DNA from: Azolla caroliniana
Taxonomy: Eukaryota; Polypodiophyta
NCBI GenBank assembly: GCA_043228905.1
Contig: JBHGNT010000005.1
Span: 21,824,001 to 21,888,000, forward strand
DNA length: 64,000 nucleotides
Reading direction: 5' to 3'
In this document: positions 22,625 through 36,259 of the stretch, in pieces
Layout: the number at the start of each line of letters is the position of its first letter
Numbering within the stretch: the stretch's first letter is position 1
Notes under the pieces: model-generated
What the model was told of the DNA's origin: nothing
The model's input: the letters and a program-made list of their open reading frames with translations, nothing else
Database searches by the model: none
Program-made: the position numbers and the translations under genes

Positions 22625-25600
22625 ATGCCTCGCTTGCGACGCAGCGTCTGTTGCTCTGTGCTCTCCTTGTCCCCTCCCCCTTCTCCTCCCCCCCGTTCCT
22701 CCCCTCCCTCCCTTGATCCTGCCGATCCTTCCCAATCCTTCGATGGCTTATCTGATGATGTCTTGCTCTCCATCTTCTCCCTCCTCTCCCCCCGAGACCT
22801 CGTCTCTGCATCGCTCGTCTGCAAATCCTGGCTAGCAGCTGCCGTTTCCGAGTCGCTGTGGGCTAACCTCCTCGTTTCTGAATGTGGTCCCTCTTGGCCT
22901 CTTGTTCTCTTCTCTGAGACTTCGCTCACCCATGGCCTGTCTTTCTCCGAGTAAGTTCCTTCACTGAACTTTCTGTCTCTTCTTCGAGCTAATTAGTAAG
23001 AAGATGAATATAAAAGTTTAGTGTTTGTTGTGAGTATATTCGATAGCAATCTCCTGCCTTCTTTATGGAAGCCATTGGTTTTCCATCGGTTTTTATATAC
23101 CTGTTGTCTTTTCTTGAGCTAAGTCACAAGGAGAAGCATGATATTTCTAATCGAAATTCTTGCTTTTGGAGAAGTTTTGTTAATCTCCATGTTTCCATAA
23201 GGTAGGAAAAACATGGTTTGCGAATAAACTTCGATCAATTTCTGTTATTTTTTGAGCTGATTCATAAGGAAATATACACGGTTCTTTATGTTTTTGAGAG
23301 ACTTTTTTTTTGATGGAAAACATGGTATGCATTCATAAAATTGCATAAGTCTTATTGATCTCTTTGTCTTTTTCAGAATTATAATTAAGGGAAAAACACG
23401 GTGTGCATTCATTAAATTCTTAGTTTTATCCATCTCTTGTCTTTTGAGTTAATTCATAAGTGAAAATTTGAGATGCATGAAGCGTTGATAAACTTATTGT
23501 TTGCTTTCAGATTAGATATACCAATCTGTTGTCTCATTGAGGTAACTAAGGGAAAAAATCACAGTCATTCATAATTTTCTTTGGTCTGAATAAATTTTGT
23601 TGATGTATTCTCTTTTTTGAGATAATTCAAAGGCAAAACATTTGATCCGATCATCAAAGGAAAACATATCTTGCATTCATTTGAAATTCCTAAGTTTGAG
23701 TAAGTTTTATTTACTATTTTTTTTCAATATAAGTCGCCAGGCAAACTCATTGTATAAATTCATGAAGTTCCTTGTTTGGCACGAGTTTTATAGATCTCAT
23801 TTCTTTGTTATATAAATCATCATCCTGGAAAAACATGTGCACTCATGAAATCCCTGATCTGTGTAAGTTTTATCAAGCTCTTTTCTTTTCAAAGGAAACT
23901 GTTGTAGTTATGTGTGTACTATCTTCTCATGCATTGAGTTTTGTAAGAAGATTATGCATACAAGTTCCAACATTTTACCTTCTTCAACTTCAGGCCAACA
24001 AAAGCTGAGATTGCATCGTTTCACACTTTGTATAATGCAAGGCATCAACAACCACGGTCTGTTATAATTGATGGTAACTAAAATTCCCATGACTTTTACT
24101 AATAGGGCTTGCAACTTGTATTGTTTTTCATATATAATAACTGCAATAAAAGTGTTTGTTCACTTTAAGTGCAAGATTTATTTCTTTAGAATGCTAATCA
24201 ATGGAGTGATATGTCAATTAAATAAAATGAGCTGGATCCTTCCGACATAGAAAAGTTACGCACCATTGTGGCTGTGGCTTACCCTTACAGTATAGGGTAG
24301 TATGCTCAATGTCTATTGAGCAGCAAGCTTTTGACTATTCGGTGGGTTTTGTTGGCAGGAGGGTCTGGCTATTGTAAATTTGGTTGGAGTGATTCTGATA
24401 GGCCTACTGGGAGATTTCAGACTTATATGGTAAATAAATGTACTACTGAATACAATTTTGTGTTTTCATCATTGACACGCTGCATGTGAGTGCCTTTCTC
24501 ACAGTGGCAAAATTTAGAGAACTTTCAGAATCTATGAATATTAACCGTCGACCACTGATATGATTAGGCACATGGCAATATTGAGATTCCAATGTATGCC
24601 TCTTTGAAGGATTTCTTTTCAAACGTTTATGGCCGGTATGTGTGCCATCTCAATCTCAGTTTTTTTAATCAAGCTGGTACTAAATGGCTCTAGCCTCTGC
24701 ATTATATTCTTTAATGGTTATGGTTTAGGTAATAGAAGTTATAGGCATTTATACACTGGAGATCATACTCTGCAAGTTTTACTTTGTGTTTCTTCATCCA
24801 TTGAATCTGCCTTTCCATTGAGGTATACCTTTATCCTCTGCACATGCCTTTAAACTAAGGTTCGGAGGTCATATGTATGTTTCTTTATGCCATTGGAGTT
24901 AATGAATGAATACTGCCATGGGAGATCCATTAATTGAGTTTGTAATTCTAACCCAGAGACCCAGAGATACTATATGGTGGTTTGTTGTATTCATATTAAA
25001 TCTGCCAAACCATGCCACAAAGTGCTTGGTTTTTCCTTCTATAGGGAACGGGAGATGAAGTAGAGTGAAAACATTTAGATTGTATAGTTACAAGAAGTTT
25101 TGTGTGCTGTTCCTTTAGATACTGCAATGATATCTAACGGATATTCCATGGGTGATTGCATGTTCACAAATTCAGGCATTACGGTTTTCATAAAGAATGT
25201 TTAATACATCATAAGTGATGTGATTATATCTTATGCTGGATAGGTTAGTAGCAAAGCCATCATCCCAGCCTGTAGTCATATCAACTCCAATATGCTATTG
25301 TGATGGTACGTATATAGAAGCTCAAGCCTTATGACTGCTATTTTTAGCAGACATTTAAATCTAGAAATTATACAGAAACGGACGCTGCTATAGCTGCGAG
25401 AAGGAATTTATGCTATGTGACTTACAAGGTATTGTTTGACATGGGTGTACGTGCTGTCTGTGCAGTCGATCAGGTAATGCTTATGGTTTAATTATTTTTT
25501 ATCCAGATAACTTGTTTTTTACTGTGGTTGTAAACTATATTAATGTATGAATGGTGTGTTGTTTTTTCATGCCATGCACAGGCTGTTTTGGGTCTTCTTG

Positions 25601-27753
25601 CGGCAAAACAACTTTCCGGAATTGTTGTTAACATAGGCTTTCAACTCACCTCAGTTGTCCCAGGTAATATAACAACCTGAAGATATAGTTTCTTTCCAAA
25701 AGATGATGTTAATATAGAAGTGTCTACCTGGGGTTCTCAGATCTAGTCTCTTGACTTTAGGATATTATCTCTAAGTTCACTAATTTATTCTGCGAGATTA
25801 GTGTGCACTTCAATTGTATAAAAGGTTCAGGCACCATTGCTGATAAAGCACTGCACATCTGCTTGACTTGGGCCTTTTGAATGTTGATGAGTGTATCTGA
25901 ATGATATCTATCACATTATATTTGTCTATCACATTAAATACCAGGGGTGCTTTTAAGCATTCTATTAACACATCTTTGAAACAGCTGTAATCATGCATGT
26001 ACAAATTTTAGTAGTTCACAAGTATGAGATTATCCAAGTTGTTATTGAAATATCTCAGGAAGTTGAAGGTACAAAAGTTTGAAATGGGAATTTGAAACCC
26101 AGATGAATTTCAGAGAAGTCTTAGTAGAGCAGTTCTCAAGACTCAAGAGGTAAAAGAAAGTGTGAAATCTGCACTTATCCAAATAATTTCAGAGATAAAA
26201 AAAAAACTTGTGTATCTGAAGCATATTTGGATGGTTTTTTCGTCGGCTTCAATGTTCATTTTTTCTCTTAGTCATGGCCTACGTGCCATGACCATGCAGG
26301 GGTCTGATTTGAGTTGCAAGCTGCAAAAGATAGTGTTATTATCATGTGTATATAGCAAGCTGAACTCCAGTATGAAGAGAAGCACTTAGATGTGATTGTT
26401 GGATCTTTAGGGTTGTAGCTTGTCCATATCAGAGGTTGATTATTCATGTTATCATTTATTACCTCAGCATATGACATATGAAGGCAATTCAATAAATTTA
26501 CTTGCATGTTAGCTTTTAAAAGTGTATCTCTATACAATACAAAAGATTTGATGCTAATCTGCAGTTCTGCATGGCAACATTATGCGCAATATTGGAGTGG
26601 AGGTGACTGGTCAAGGGGCCTTACAGCTGACTGCCCACTTGTCAGAACTAATGCAGCAGAGTGGCATTTATTTTGATAACATCGCAGTTGTGAAGATTCT
26701 AAAAGAGGTTTCATACTTTTCCCAGACAATGTTTTACTTTGGCCAAATTTGTTTTTTGTATAAGAATTCATGAGGGTCACCTGTCTGTAATTTTGAGCAG
26801 AACCTCTGTTACGTAGCTTATGATTATGAAGCAGAGCTGTGCAAAAATACAGAAGCATCGTATGTCATAGATTCCCAGGGTGAATTTAAGCTCAACCATG
26901 AGCGCTTCATGGCCTGCGAGATATTATTTCAGCCCCAGATTGGAGGACTGTAAAGCTCCTAAGACTCTTCTTGGGGTTATTTTGTTTTGTATTTTTTTAC
27001 TTGTACTAGTTAATTAGAGGAGTTCACCTTCTGTCCCTGTGCTTGGTTCCCTCAAGACTAAAAAAGACTTGGGTTAATAAACATTGGATTCATTATTTCA
27101 TGTTAGTTTTGGTTACGTGAAGGTCTATCTATGTATTGTGCAGGCAAGCAATGAGTTTGCAGCAAGCAGTAGCATTATGTATGGAACATTGTGCACAAAT
27201 CTATGACGATTTTGGATGGTATAAAACTGTGGTGCTGTGTGGTGGCTCAGCTTGCCTACCTGGTTTGTCAGGTGTGGTTTTGAAGAATTGCATCATGTTC
27301 ATGGTATTGGAAACATTTTTGGGTTGCCAATAACTGTTTGTCGTTTGAATTGTATCCTTAGAGAGGTTGAGAAAGGAACTATGTAAAATTCTACCATCTT
27401 CATTATCACAAAGTGTTACTGTTATTCCTCCACAACATGAATCATCAGTGTGGCTTGGTGCAAAGGTTATCAGTAATGTATGATTTCTCTCATATGTGGC
27501 TCAACTATTCGTATAATTCTACATGTATAAACTTTAAGCAATATGGCTTAATTTTCCTGAATCCAACAATTAGCTTATCTATAGAGTTCTTATCTCAAGT
27601 GTTGGTACTAAACCCAAACGCTAACCCTTGAACCATTTTTGTATTCTGCAGCTTAGCAGTTTCCAGGATTCTTGGTGCATTACAAAAAAAGACTTCAAAG
27701 TTATCGGTCAAGAGCTAAAGACAAAAGGGCCCTCAAGAAACCTCACTTTCTAA
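22625..27753 (+). CDS. ARP8: F-box/actin fusion protein, actin-related protein 8, 12 exons
   Basis: Exons are 22625-22950, 23994-24073, 24359-24429, 24568-24635, 25244-25305, 25376-25473, 25582-25663, 26565-26707, 26801-26949, 27144-27271, 27362-27477 and 27652-27753. All have GT/AG junctions and all phases join, giving 474 residues without a stop, near the length of Arabidopsis ARP8. A stop at 22580 fixes the first ATG. Residues ~38-80 are an F-box (GLSDDVLLSIFSLL, VCKSWLAAAVSESLW). The rest is an actin fold (VIIDGGSGYCKFGW, SSQPVVISTP, LFDMGVRAVCAVDQ, GIVVNIGFQLTSV, VVLCGGSACLPGL). ARP8 is a plant F-box/actin fusion linked to SCF ubiquitin ligases and the nucleolus. The Pro-rich N-terminus (residues 17-35) is less conserved. 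Confidence 0.93.
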
Positions 27754-30698
27754 TCTAATTCCTCAATTCGTCGTTGAAGGTATTCCAAGTGAATTTATCT
27801 AATATCATTAAGGCCATCCATGCTGATTTTGTTTTGTTTGGTATGCTTTCATGGCTATTAGGCTATGCTCGACAATAGCTATCAAGGTTTTACCTCACAG
27901 TGCATTCATGTTATATTTTGTATTATAGTGATTTTTTCTCAGAAGATAATATGTATATTTATTATACTAAGATAATATGTATTCTCAGAAGATAATATTT
28001 TGCATTATACTAGGGAAAATGTAGCATAGATATATCACCCTACTATTGCAGTGTCCTACCACCCCCCCACCCCCATCTCTTGCATTAGTAAAATTCTTGA
28101 ACAATGAGAGTGGCTCCGAAGATGGTAATAAAATATATCTTTCTATCTCTCTCCAAATTTGTTTAGGATTGAGGTAAAATATACTTCAGAATATGCCCAA
28201 AAGCTTATGAGTGACTACATTGGTGAACTTTTGTATCCTTTTATCTCTTAAGTTCACATTAGAAAGATTTGAAAATGACTACATTGCTTTCTTCTAAAGA
28301 TTCTTAAAGCAATGCTTTTGTCTTAGACCAAATCAAGTCCGATTCAGATTATGGCCATGGAAAGGGTGGTTAAGCTCAAGATTTTTTTGGAAGCTTAACA
28401 TCGACTTCTTAACCAAAGAGTTGAGGTCATGACTTTCTGGTTTCTTTATAACCTCACCAATTGAGCTATATATGTCTTTCTCTTTTTGATAGCCTTATGC
28501 AAATCTTCACTAAGAAGAGGTATTACTACTTTGTAGTAAGTGGAGAGAATAAATATATATCTTGTATGTGACTCGGATATATTTTATTCTCTATATTACT
28601 TGGATTCATGTTCTTTATGTTCTTGTATGTAAATCACATCCTAGTCACATAGTTCATATACCTTGACCCGCTTTGGAAGATTCAGATCAATGTAAATTTT
28701 GCTATTGTAGATCATGTGCTCTCATGGAAATTTGATCCAAATTTTTTGTTTGATTGGTTAATAGACTATTTATATGGATCAAACAATTCATTTCCAAAAC
28801 ATTTGCTAATAATTGGCCTTTCCAGTACAATGGTGCACCAACAGAGGTGAATACTTCAAAATATATGTAGATATGCACAAGAATGCTGCAATTTATTGGT
28901 GACACCTGAAATTTGAATGTACAAAATGGAATTTGATATAATTTCATTTGTAATTCATACAAATACTATTCATAGACATTTTGATATCCATGTGGAGGAT
29001 ATAAATTTGAATATGACCCTCATAAATTTCCAACCATTTCCTCTTTTGTTATCTGCATCCATCCAAACAATGAGCCAATTAAGCATTGGAAATGTTGAGT
29101 ACATATTGATGTTTCATCATATGAAAATATGAAAGCTAATAGTAGTAATGTTATTGAATATTTGCTTTTGCCTCAACTTCTATGTAAGATGAACCTTCAT
29201 CTACGGGTTGGACATTGACATATGCGATGCATGTTATGATTCTATTTGTTAAGATTCAAATAGAAAGACTCCATTCATTTGAGCAAACAAAGAGATTGTG
29301 AAGCTCTCATAATAATGGCTACTCTAGCACATTACCTAGTTACCATTATTTACACACACGGTTTCATATTCAAACTATCATCCCAAAATCCAAGTTAATC
29401 ACATCATAGTTGCTAGCATATTAACCATAAATTAAAATAAGAATTATAATTTTGATCGTCCATAAAGAGGCCAATTATAAAAAGTGAAGAAAGCAAATAG
29501 AGATATCTATACCAAATTATAATAAATTTATTCACAAAAAGCTACACCAATTATTCTAGGTATAAACTAGGAGTGAATAATTTACTTGAAAATAAGTATT
29601 CCAGAATGATCTAATTTATGCGAGTTGAAGTTTTAAAAAATCTTGGAAATCTTTGTGATGAAATCCTCAGCTCAGCAACAAAATGAAACAACAAATGCAA
29701 GCTCTAATTTATACAGAAAATATACACAAATATCAGTGTTCAAATAACATAATTCTCAGTTTAGCTCATTAGCAACGGATGAATGATAGGTAATCAAGAT
29801 ACTGGCAAAACAGATTCACCTGGTATGAAATGAACAAAATCTAACATGAAGAGAGGAAACGAAAGCTATGGAGTTAAATAATTTAAGCAATTCAGATACT
29901 ACCAGAGCAAATCTAATACAGTGATGAATCTGAAAATGTGACAAACGTTTCTGTGCTTTGCAAATGGTTGGTGTGAGATGATACCTGTAAGCAATGATCC
30001 TACGAAAATCTCATATGAACCATTTGAGATACAATAATACTAACCCCAAGATTTGCACACAAAGTTATTAACTACTTACATGCTAGACTAGTTAGAAAGC
30101 CCTAGCATCCATGTCTACATGCAATGCTGGTAAACTTCTCTAACACACTAGTTGCCAGAACTCAGATGTTTTGTAGCCTTTACAGAGCTGATGTTGTGAA
30201 CAGCCTCCAATATTACCAATTTGTAGTTAAAATCTCTACAATATCTTAAGCGCAATTACTAGTTCCATGTGCCATGTCAAACTGAGTTGGTTCATGTAAA
30301 GAAAACATGCCATGCTTATTGATACACATCTTTTCATCGATGCAAAAAGAAAATCTGGCTTGCAACAGCTGATTTTTTTTGCATTGTCCATGATTCAGAT
30401 CAAAGGACAGGTGGAGCATTGAGTCTTCAAATACCTTTTCTCTGAAGCTTTGGAAATGGATGTACATTCAACCACAAATCTGATTTTCATGATATTTGCT
30501 TAAAAGACATAGAAACCTCTTGTGTTTGGTAGTAAATACGGGCAGAGCTGATCAATCCAAATAAGATTGAAAATTGGAAATCCTACATATGCTAACCTCC
30601 ATAAAAACAGGATGTTTATAGGAGATTACCCAAGAGATATATTTTAATGGCCACCATCATCTCTAAATTACATGCGTCTATTCTATTCTAGACAGCCT
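27754..30698. other. Intergenic spacer between ARP8 and EB1C, nothing recognised
   Basis: AT-rich throughout, with only short ORFs of no family resemblance. It holds the 3' ends of two convergent genes, ARP8 (+) and EB1C (-). A C-run with CCACCC repeats lies at about 28057-28072. Confidence 0.6.
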
Positions 30699-32675
30699 TT
30701 ACCTTCGCGGCCTTGGTGACATTGTCTCAGTACCTACAGATACGATCTCAGAATTCAGAAAAGGCTTCCGTTTATTGCTCTCCCTCCTCGTCTTATCATA
30801 GATATAATCATCCTCGGCTTCTTCTTGAATAGCATTATTATAAGAACGAGACGACACCATGGCTTGGCATTCTTCGAGGACACTGGGGCTGTGGTCAGCT
30901 GCATATAGGATTTTCTGAATTGCAGTGACAATCTACAAACAAATTCAACATGAAATAGTTGGTTATCAGTCCTTTGATTCTGAATCAGAAGTTTAAAACT
31001 TGTCAATGAGATATGAAAAGTGTGAAGTGTTGATAAGTGGATCTATTGTATATTACCGGGGACATTTCAATCCCTGGACATTGAAGCAGTATTTCAATAT
31101 CTCGGAGTTTTGCGAAGTAAAAATCGCGCTCCTTTTCTAAGCTGTCAACCGAGAGTTTAAGCTCTGTAGCCTGTGATAGTGAGATTTGATATCAACAAAA
31201 ACACGAATAAATAAATAAATAAATACATTTTTATTCCTGTATTTTTTTCATGAGAAAATGAAAGCAGGACCTGTTCATTAATCATATCAAGTTCTGATGC
31301 AGGAACCATAGGAACTTGAGGTGGCGAAGGCATGGATGGATGGATGGATACAGGTACAGGTCTTGTATTCTTGTTTCCTGATAAAAAGAATATTAGTTTC
31401 TTCAAAAAATCCATAAAACTAGTAACATACAAGAGCTATGATGAAGACGGACCATTAGTTACAGTTGTTTGTGCATTAACTTCAACTCTTCTTGGACCGA
31501 TTGTGGAGGTAGCTTTTCCTGTTGTATGTGATGGCTTTGCAGGAACAAGGGCAGGAGATGTTTTCTTGTTTGCATCTCTCCCTCCTTTGCATGCTTCTCT
31601 CCTCTCTACAGGACTATAGCTGTGAAATTAACAATAAAAACCCAGCAACTGAGATTGCAATCACAAATTCGTAAGTGCTTCTGAATCTCGAAAGAGATGA
31701 AATAGAAAAAACAACTAAGCTCTGTAATCTTTAGTATGCTGCTGAATCCCAAAAAGATGAAAAGAAGAAAAGCAACCAGGTTTGGTAATCTTATACTCTT
31801 TAATGCTCTTGATAATGGAAAGAGATGAAAAGAATCCATACTTCTGATTTATAAATCCTCCATTTATTGAATCGCAATATCGCTTCAGCCATTGCATGAA
31901 TTCTAGATTGTCCAAAGGCCGTCCTTTCACAAGCTTGTTTACCTCAATATGCTGTTCCATGAAATGTAAAAATAAGACTTCCCTTGAATTAGACTTCTCA
32001 TACCTTTCAGCTGTTTTGGAAGTAAAAAGCTGTTTTTCATCTTTCAGCATCAGATATACTCATACCTTCTCAATTTTTAGCTTGTTGAAAACATCCTGCA
32101 GCACTTTGTAATTTTGGATCATGTCATACTCAGTCTTAGCTTCAAAATTAACCTGAATAATCCAGTTCAAATGAGAGGAAGACAAGAATGAGAGAGTTTG
32201 ATGAACACGGCATTAACATTTAATCCAACCTTATGCATTGGAACAGTGCCGGGATGGACTGCATCTATTAGTTGACACTGCACAGCTCCCTTAGCTGCCT
32301 GAAATCAGATCAGATTGATTCGATTGAAAGATCAATGGTTAGCTCCACAATGTGGTACATTCACACTTGGTCTACTGAAAAATAGATGTAAATTTCTATT
32401 TTCTGATAAGAACACCTAAATTTTACAAAAATCTCAATTTTGTTTTTGTTATTGCCCCAGAATGTCCACATCATCCCGCGCTTGTGTGAGAAATAGACGA
32501 GAACATATTGCAGCGTATAAGAGATAATATAAGCTAAAAAATTTATGGTGTTTGGTCGATTTACCTCTTCCACTTTCGTGAGATTGAGCTGCAAACTTGT
32601 GTTGATCCACTGAAGGATTTCGTTTCTGCCCACAAAATAAGCACCATCCATCATCCCGATATTTGCAGCAGCCAT
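30699..32675 (-). CDS. EB1C: Microtubule end-binding protein EB1C-type, 8 exons
   Basis: Minus-strand exons are 32675-32565, 32298-32230, 32152-32066, 31951-31842, 31619-31453, 31377-31271, 31170-31057 and 30932-30699, giving 332 residues with matching phases. Most donors are standard; that of exon 5 is GTCCGT and that of exon 6 GTCCTG. Residues 1-~125 are the calponin-homology domain ([43 protein letters not shown]). A Ser/Pro/Lys linker follows. Residues ~215-285 are the coiled coil and EB homology motif ([15 protein letters not shown]). The tail has a basic KRK patch and SPRPRR and lacks the EEY/F end of EB1A/B. In plants this distinguishes EB1C, which enters the nucleus and guides spindle microtubules, from EB1A/B. 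Confidence 0.93.
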
Positions 32676-32992
32676 GGAGGCCTTAAAGTCTGTAGAAAAA
32701 ACAGCAAATCCGTGATGAAATGCTTTGACATTTTGCAGCTAAAGCTCGAAGTTTGAGCACAGTTCAAGAATCAAAATCTATGGCAATGGTGGTGAACATC
32801 TGAAGTTAAAACTTCAAACCTGGGGCAAGAAGCTGAAATTGAGTAGTTTAAAAGTGATCAGAATATCCTTCTTCTGACAAGGAAATGAAGATTGCAGAGA
32901 TGGCAAGAATAAACAGCGAACGAATCTTCGTATTCTCTGCCGGAATAATGATGCCTCTACTTTCAGGATGAGGAAGGTTCCATTTTTGCAGA

Positions 32993-33346
32993 ATGCACTT
33001 CTACGTCTTCTTCTTCTTCTTCGTTTCTCTTCAGAATAACGGGGGCTTCTTTTTCTTCACAACTTCTAGTTGTCTTCTTCTTTCGTACTTCGTACGTCTA
33101 CTTCCTCCCCCTCCTTCTTCCTTCTCACCTCTTATTCTGTCTTCTCCTTCTCTTTCTTCCTTCTCACCTCTTCTTCTGTCTTCTCCTTCTCCTTCTCCTT
33201 CTCCTTCTCCTTCTCCTTCTCCTTCTCCTTCTCCTCCTCCTCCTCCTCCTCCTCCTCCTCCTCCTCCTTCTTCTTCTTCTTCTTCTTCTTCTTCTTCTTC
33301 TTCTTCTTCTTCTCCTCCTCCTCCTCAGCAGATAGATGATAGTCTT
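32993..33346 (-). repeat. Long (GAA)n/(GAG)n/(GAAGGA)n tract upstream of EB1C
   Basis: On the plus strand: CTTCTTCTT at 33007-33023, (CTTCTC)n-like at about 33180-33230, (CTC)n at about 33231-33265 and (TTC)n at about 33266-33312, ending CTCCTCCTCCTC. It lies about 320-670 bp upstream of the EB1C start codon, in its promoter or leader. Confidence 0.85.
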
Positions 33347-33493
33347 CTGTTCTTCAGAGAAGCTAAATTTCGAGAAATGGTGTCAGATCACAGACAGACA
33401 CAGAAGAATCAGAGATCAGAGAGAGAGAGAAGGCAGGAAAGAAATCAAAACACAAAAATGGAGCCGTTTTTCCCCCCACACACACGTTTTTTG

Positions 33494-33535
<42 letters not shown>

Positions 33536-33688
33536 ATTGAGTGGTTTTGGAAGAGCAGAATTTGTTTTTTGAGCACGAAAAACCAGCGGTTTTTTGTTTT
33601 TGTTTTTATATGTATATTCCTTGGTGGGGTGGGGGTGGGTTTTTAAAAATTACAAGAAATGCCCCTCCCTCTTGGCATGGCCCTCCTT

Positions 33689-33731
<43 letters not shown>

Positions 33732-36220
33732 TGGGTGGGTGTGGCTGCCTGTCTAAATCTAGCTTTACTATATATAATAAACAACCACCAAAAATAACAC
33801 AAGAAACACTATTGGTCTTTGCATCCCATGTAAATGTGATGAGGGAGGGTTGCAAGAGAGAGAGAGAGAGAGAAAGAGAGAGAGCCGGTACCCGACAAAT
33901 GCCTCGCCTGCCCCACAACACTACCCTCGCCTTCTTCTTTTCGTGAACAAAGCCCCCCCCCCCCCAATTCACCAGGTTTATCCGCCTGCTTGTTTGCGAC
34001 AAAAGAGAATTCTACGTGTCACACCTGTTTTGTGGTGAGATCTTGGGGGGTGGCTGGTGGCTAGTGAGTAGAATAGATAAGAATATCGTCCACAAGGAGA
34101 CCACAAACCCTAAAGACCAATTGTGATCTTATGAGATGCCTACCCACTGATCCACACCATGGTTAGGATGGAACTTGGGTTCTCTCGATCTTATGACTTT
34201 GATGCTACATTGTAAACCACCAAAACCAATAGTTAGAGAGAATAGGTGTGTACGTGTGTGCCATGTGCACTAACATCCTCCCCATGCCATGAGTGCATCG
34301 GTCATTATCTCCCTACCATGATGCATGTGCGATTCGTTGAACATACCCATGGGATTTGTGCTCAGATCTTGAACATACCCATGGGATTTGTGTTCGTGTA
34401 GAATTATGGTCGGAATGTATTATGCTCCCTAATTAACTAAAGGCCTCTCTTCTATGCAAATCACTACACACATGCTAATTAGGAAATAATGTGCATTTGG
34501 GAACCTTTTTCATAATGCTTGCGATTATACCAACATGTTATGAGCATGCTTGTATTTGTGCATTAATTTGACTCGACATCCATGATTAATGCATAGTTAT
34601 AAATATGTGTGTTTATTTATGTATATACATATATGCCTCCAACCAACATTGTGTTTAGTTTTGCATGAAACCATTCACAATAGTTTGAACTTTGAATATT
34701 ACATGGATAGGCCATCATCTACAATGTTATCGAGAACCTTTCTAAAACAACTCCTCTCTTAAGTTCTCACTAAAATCTTAGTGTTTCACCAACCATCATT
34801 AGAAATTTGAAATCATCAATAACATTTAAACTATTGAAGCAAACATGAAACATAAAATTTATTCCTAGTAAGCTCCTTTTAATTTGTTTGAAATATAGGT
34901 GCATCTATTGTCCAAGTTACTTTCTATGGAAAAAAATAATGCTAATGTAACCAATAATTGTATCCTTCAGCTCCTTAAGAGAATAGCCTTTGATTTGTAA
35001 TAAAAAATGACAAAACAAGAAAAAGAGAGCATACATAATCCGCATTATTAGAAGTTAGAACCTAACTACAAGCTACCAAATGACCTAGACTAGTATTATT
35101 GCCAAACAAGAAAATTGCTCAGGCACAAAGCTAGATCCAAATCAAAATTTATGTCACTCATAATAGGTGTCTTGCCAAGCTTGATCCCAAAAGTTCCCAA
35201 AAATTAGTCTTTATCACATCCCAAGCCTGCAACTCATTGATCATGCTAAATCTATCAAGTTTGCTAACAATCCAATGTTTTGAACTAAACACAGTATTAT
35301 ATACTTGTTTTAGAGCTTACACCAAACTTTTATGAGTCCTTCATAGGTAATGGCTAGTTTAGAAAAGAGTGATCAGCCACACCATAAGTGTTGGTGTAAA
35401 CAAATAACAACTAATCCTTTCATCATGGTCAACGACGAGAGTGGTTGAAAAGTTAATGTAGTAGATGGTTCCATTAGGTTTAGTTATATAATGTATTATA
35501 GCAATCTTGGTGAGGATGCAAAAGGTTACTTATTCACTAAAAGTCTTTAAGTGGTATTTGTATCGACTTACTTAGGAGCATATGGGTGTATATCATCATT
35601 GTATGTTTTGTTTGTAGAAACTGCATTCACCGTGCAACTATTGAAAATATTTGTGTTGTTAATTGTTTGTGCATACCATACATGGGTTTTGCACTTGATC
35701 TTTGGCAATACTTTGTAGGTGGAGATTAAAGCACACAAGACACCAAGGCTGAGAGGTGCCCAAGAAAAATTGGTTTCTAGAGAGACCTCATGTAGCTTGT
35801 ATTAAATAAAGTACTTGTTGAGGACACGATCCATGTGTAATAGAATTTGTGTATGTTGCATACCTAAAATGATATTGAGGACTTGCTAGTAGTAATCCGT
35901 GGCCAGTATGATAATATGCAGGTTCCCCAGATAATGTGAACAAGAAAAGGAAACTAAGTCCTCTACGAAAGCATTGTTCTTCATTAGACCCATAGATACA
36001 AACATGGGCTTGCCAAATTGAAGGTTGTGATTGTTTTAAATAGGACATGCCATGGTAAAAGGCTACTTGGGATTACAAATGTAAATGCTAAAATAGTAAC
36101 CAAATGAGGAGATCTAAGTCTTGTAAAATTGTGGATGTTATCTGCTTATTGATTAGTTGTTATTCGACGATGACTATTTGTAATAAATTGGCGTGAAACC
36201 TTAGTCTCCAAATTCCTCTT

Positions 36221-36259
<39 letters not shown>

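Noticed and set aside
32993-33646. 217-codon ORF rich in Ser, Pro and Phe
   Set aside because: Translation of (CTT)n, (CTC)n and (GA)n microsatellites; not a protein.
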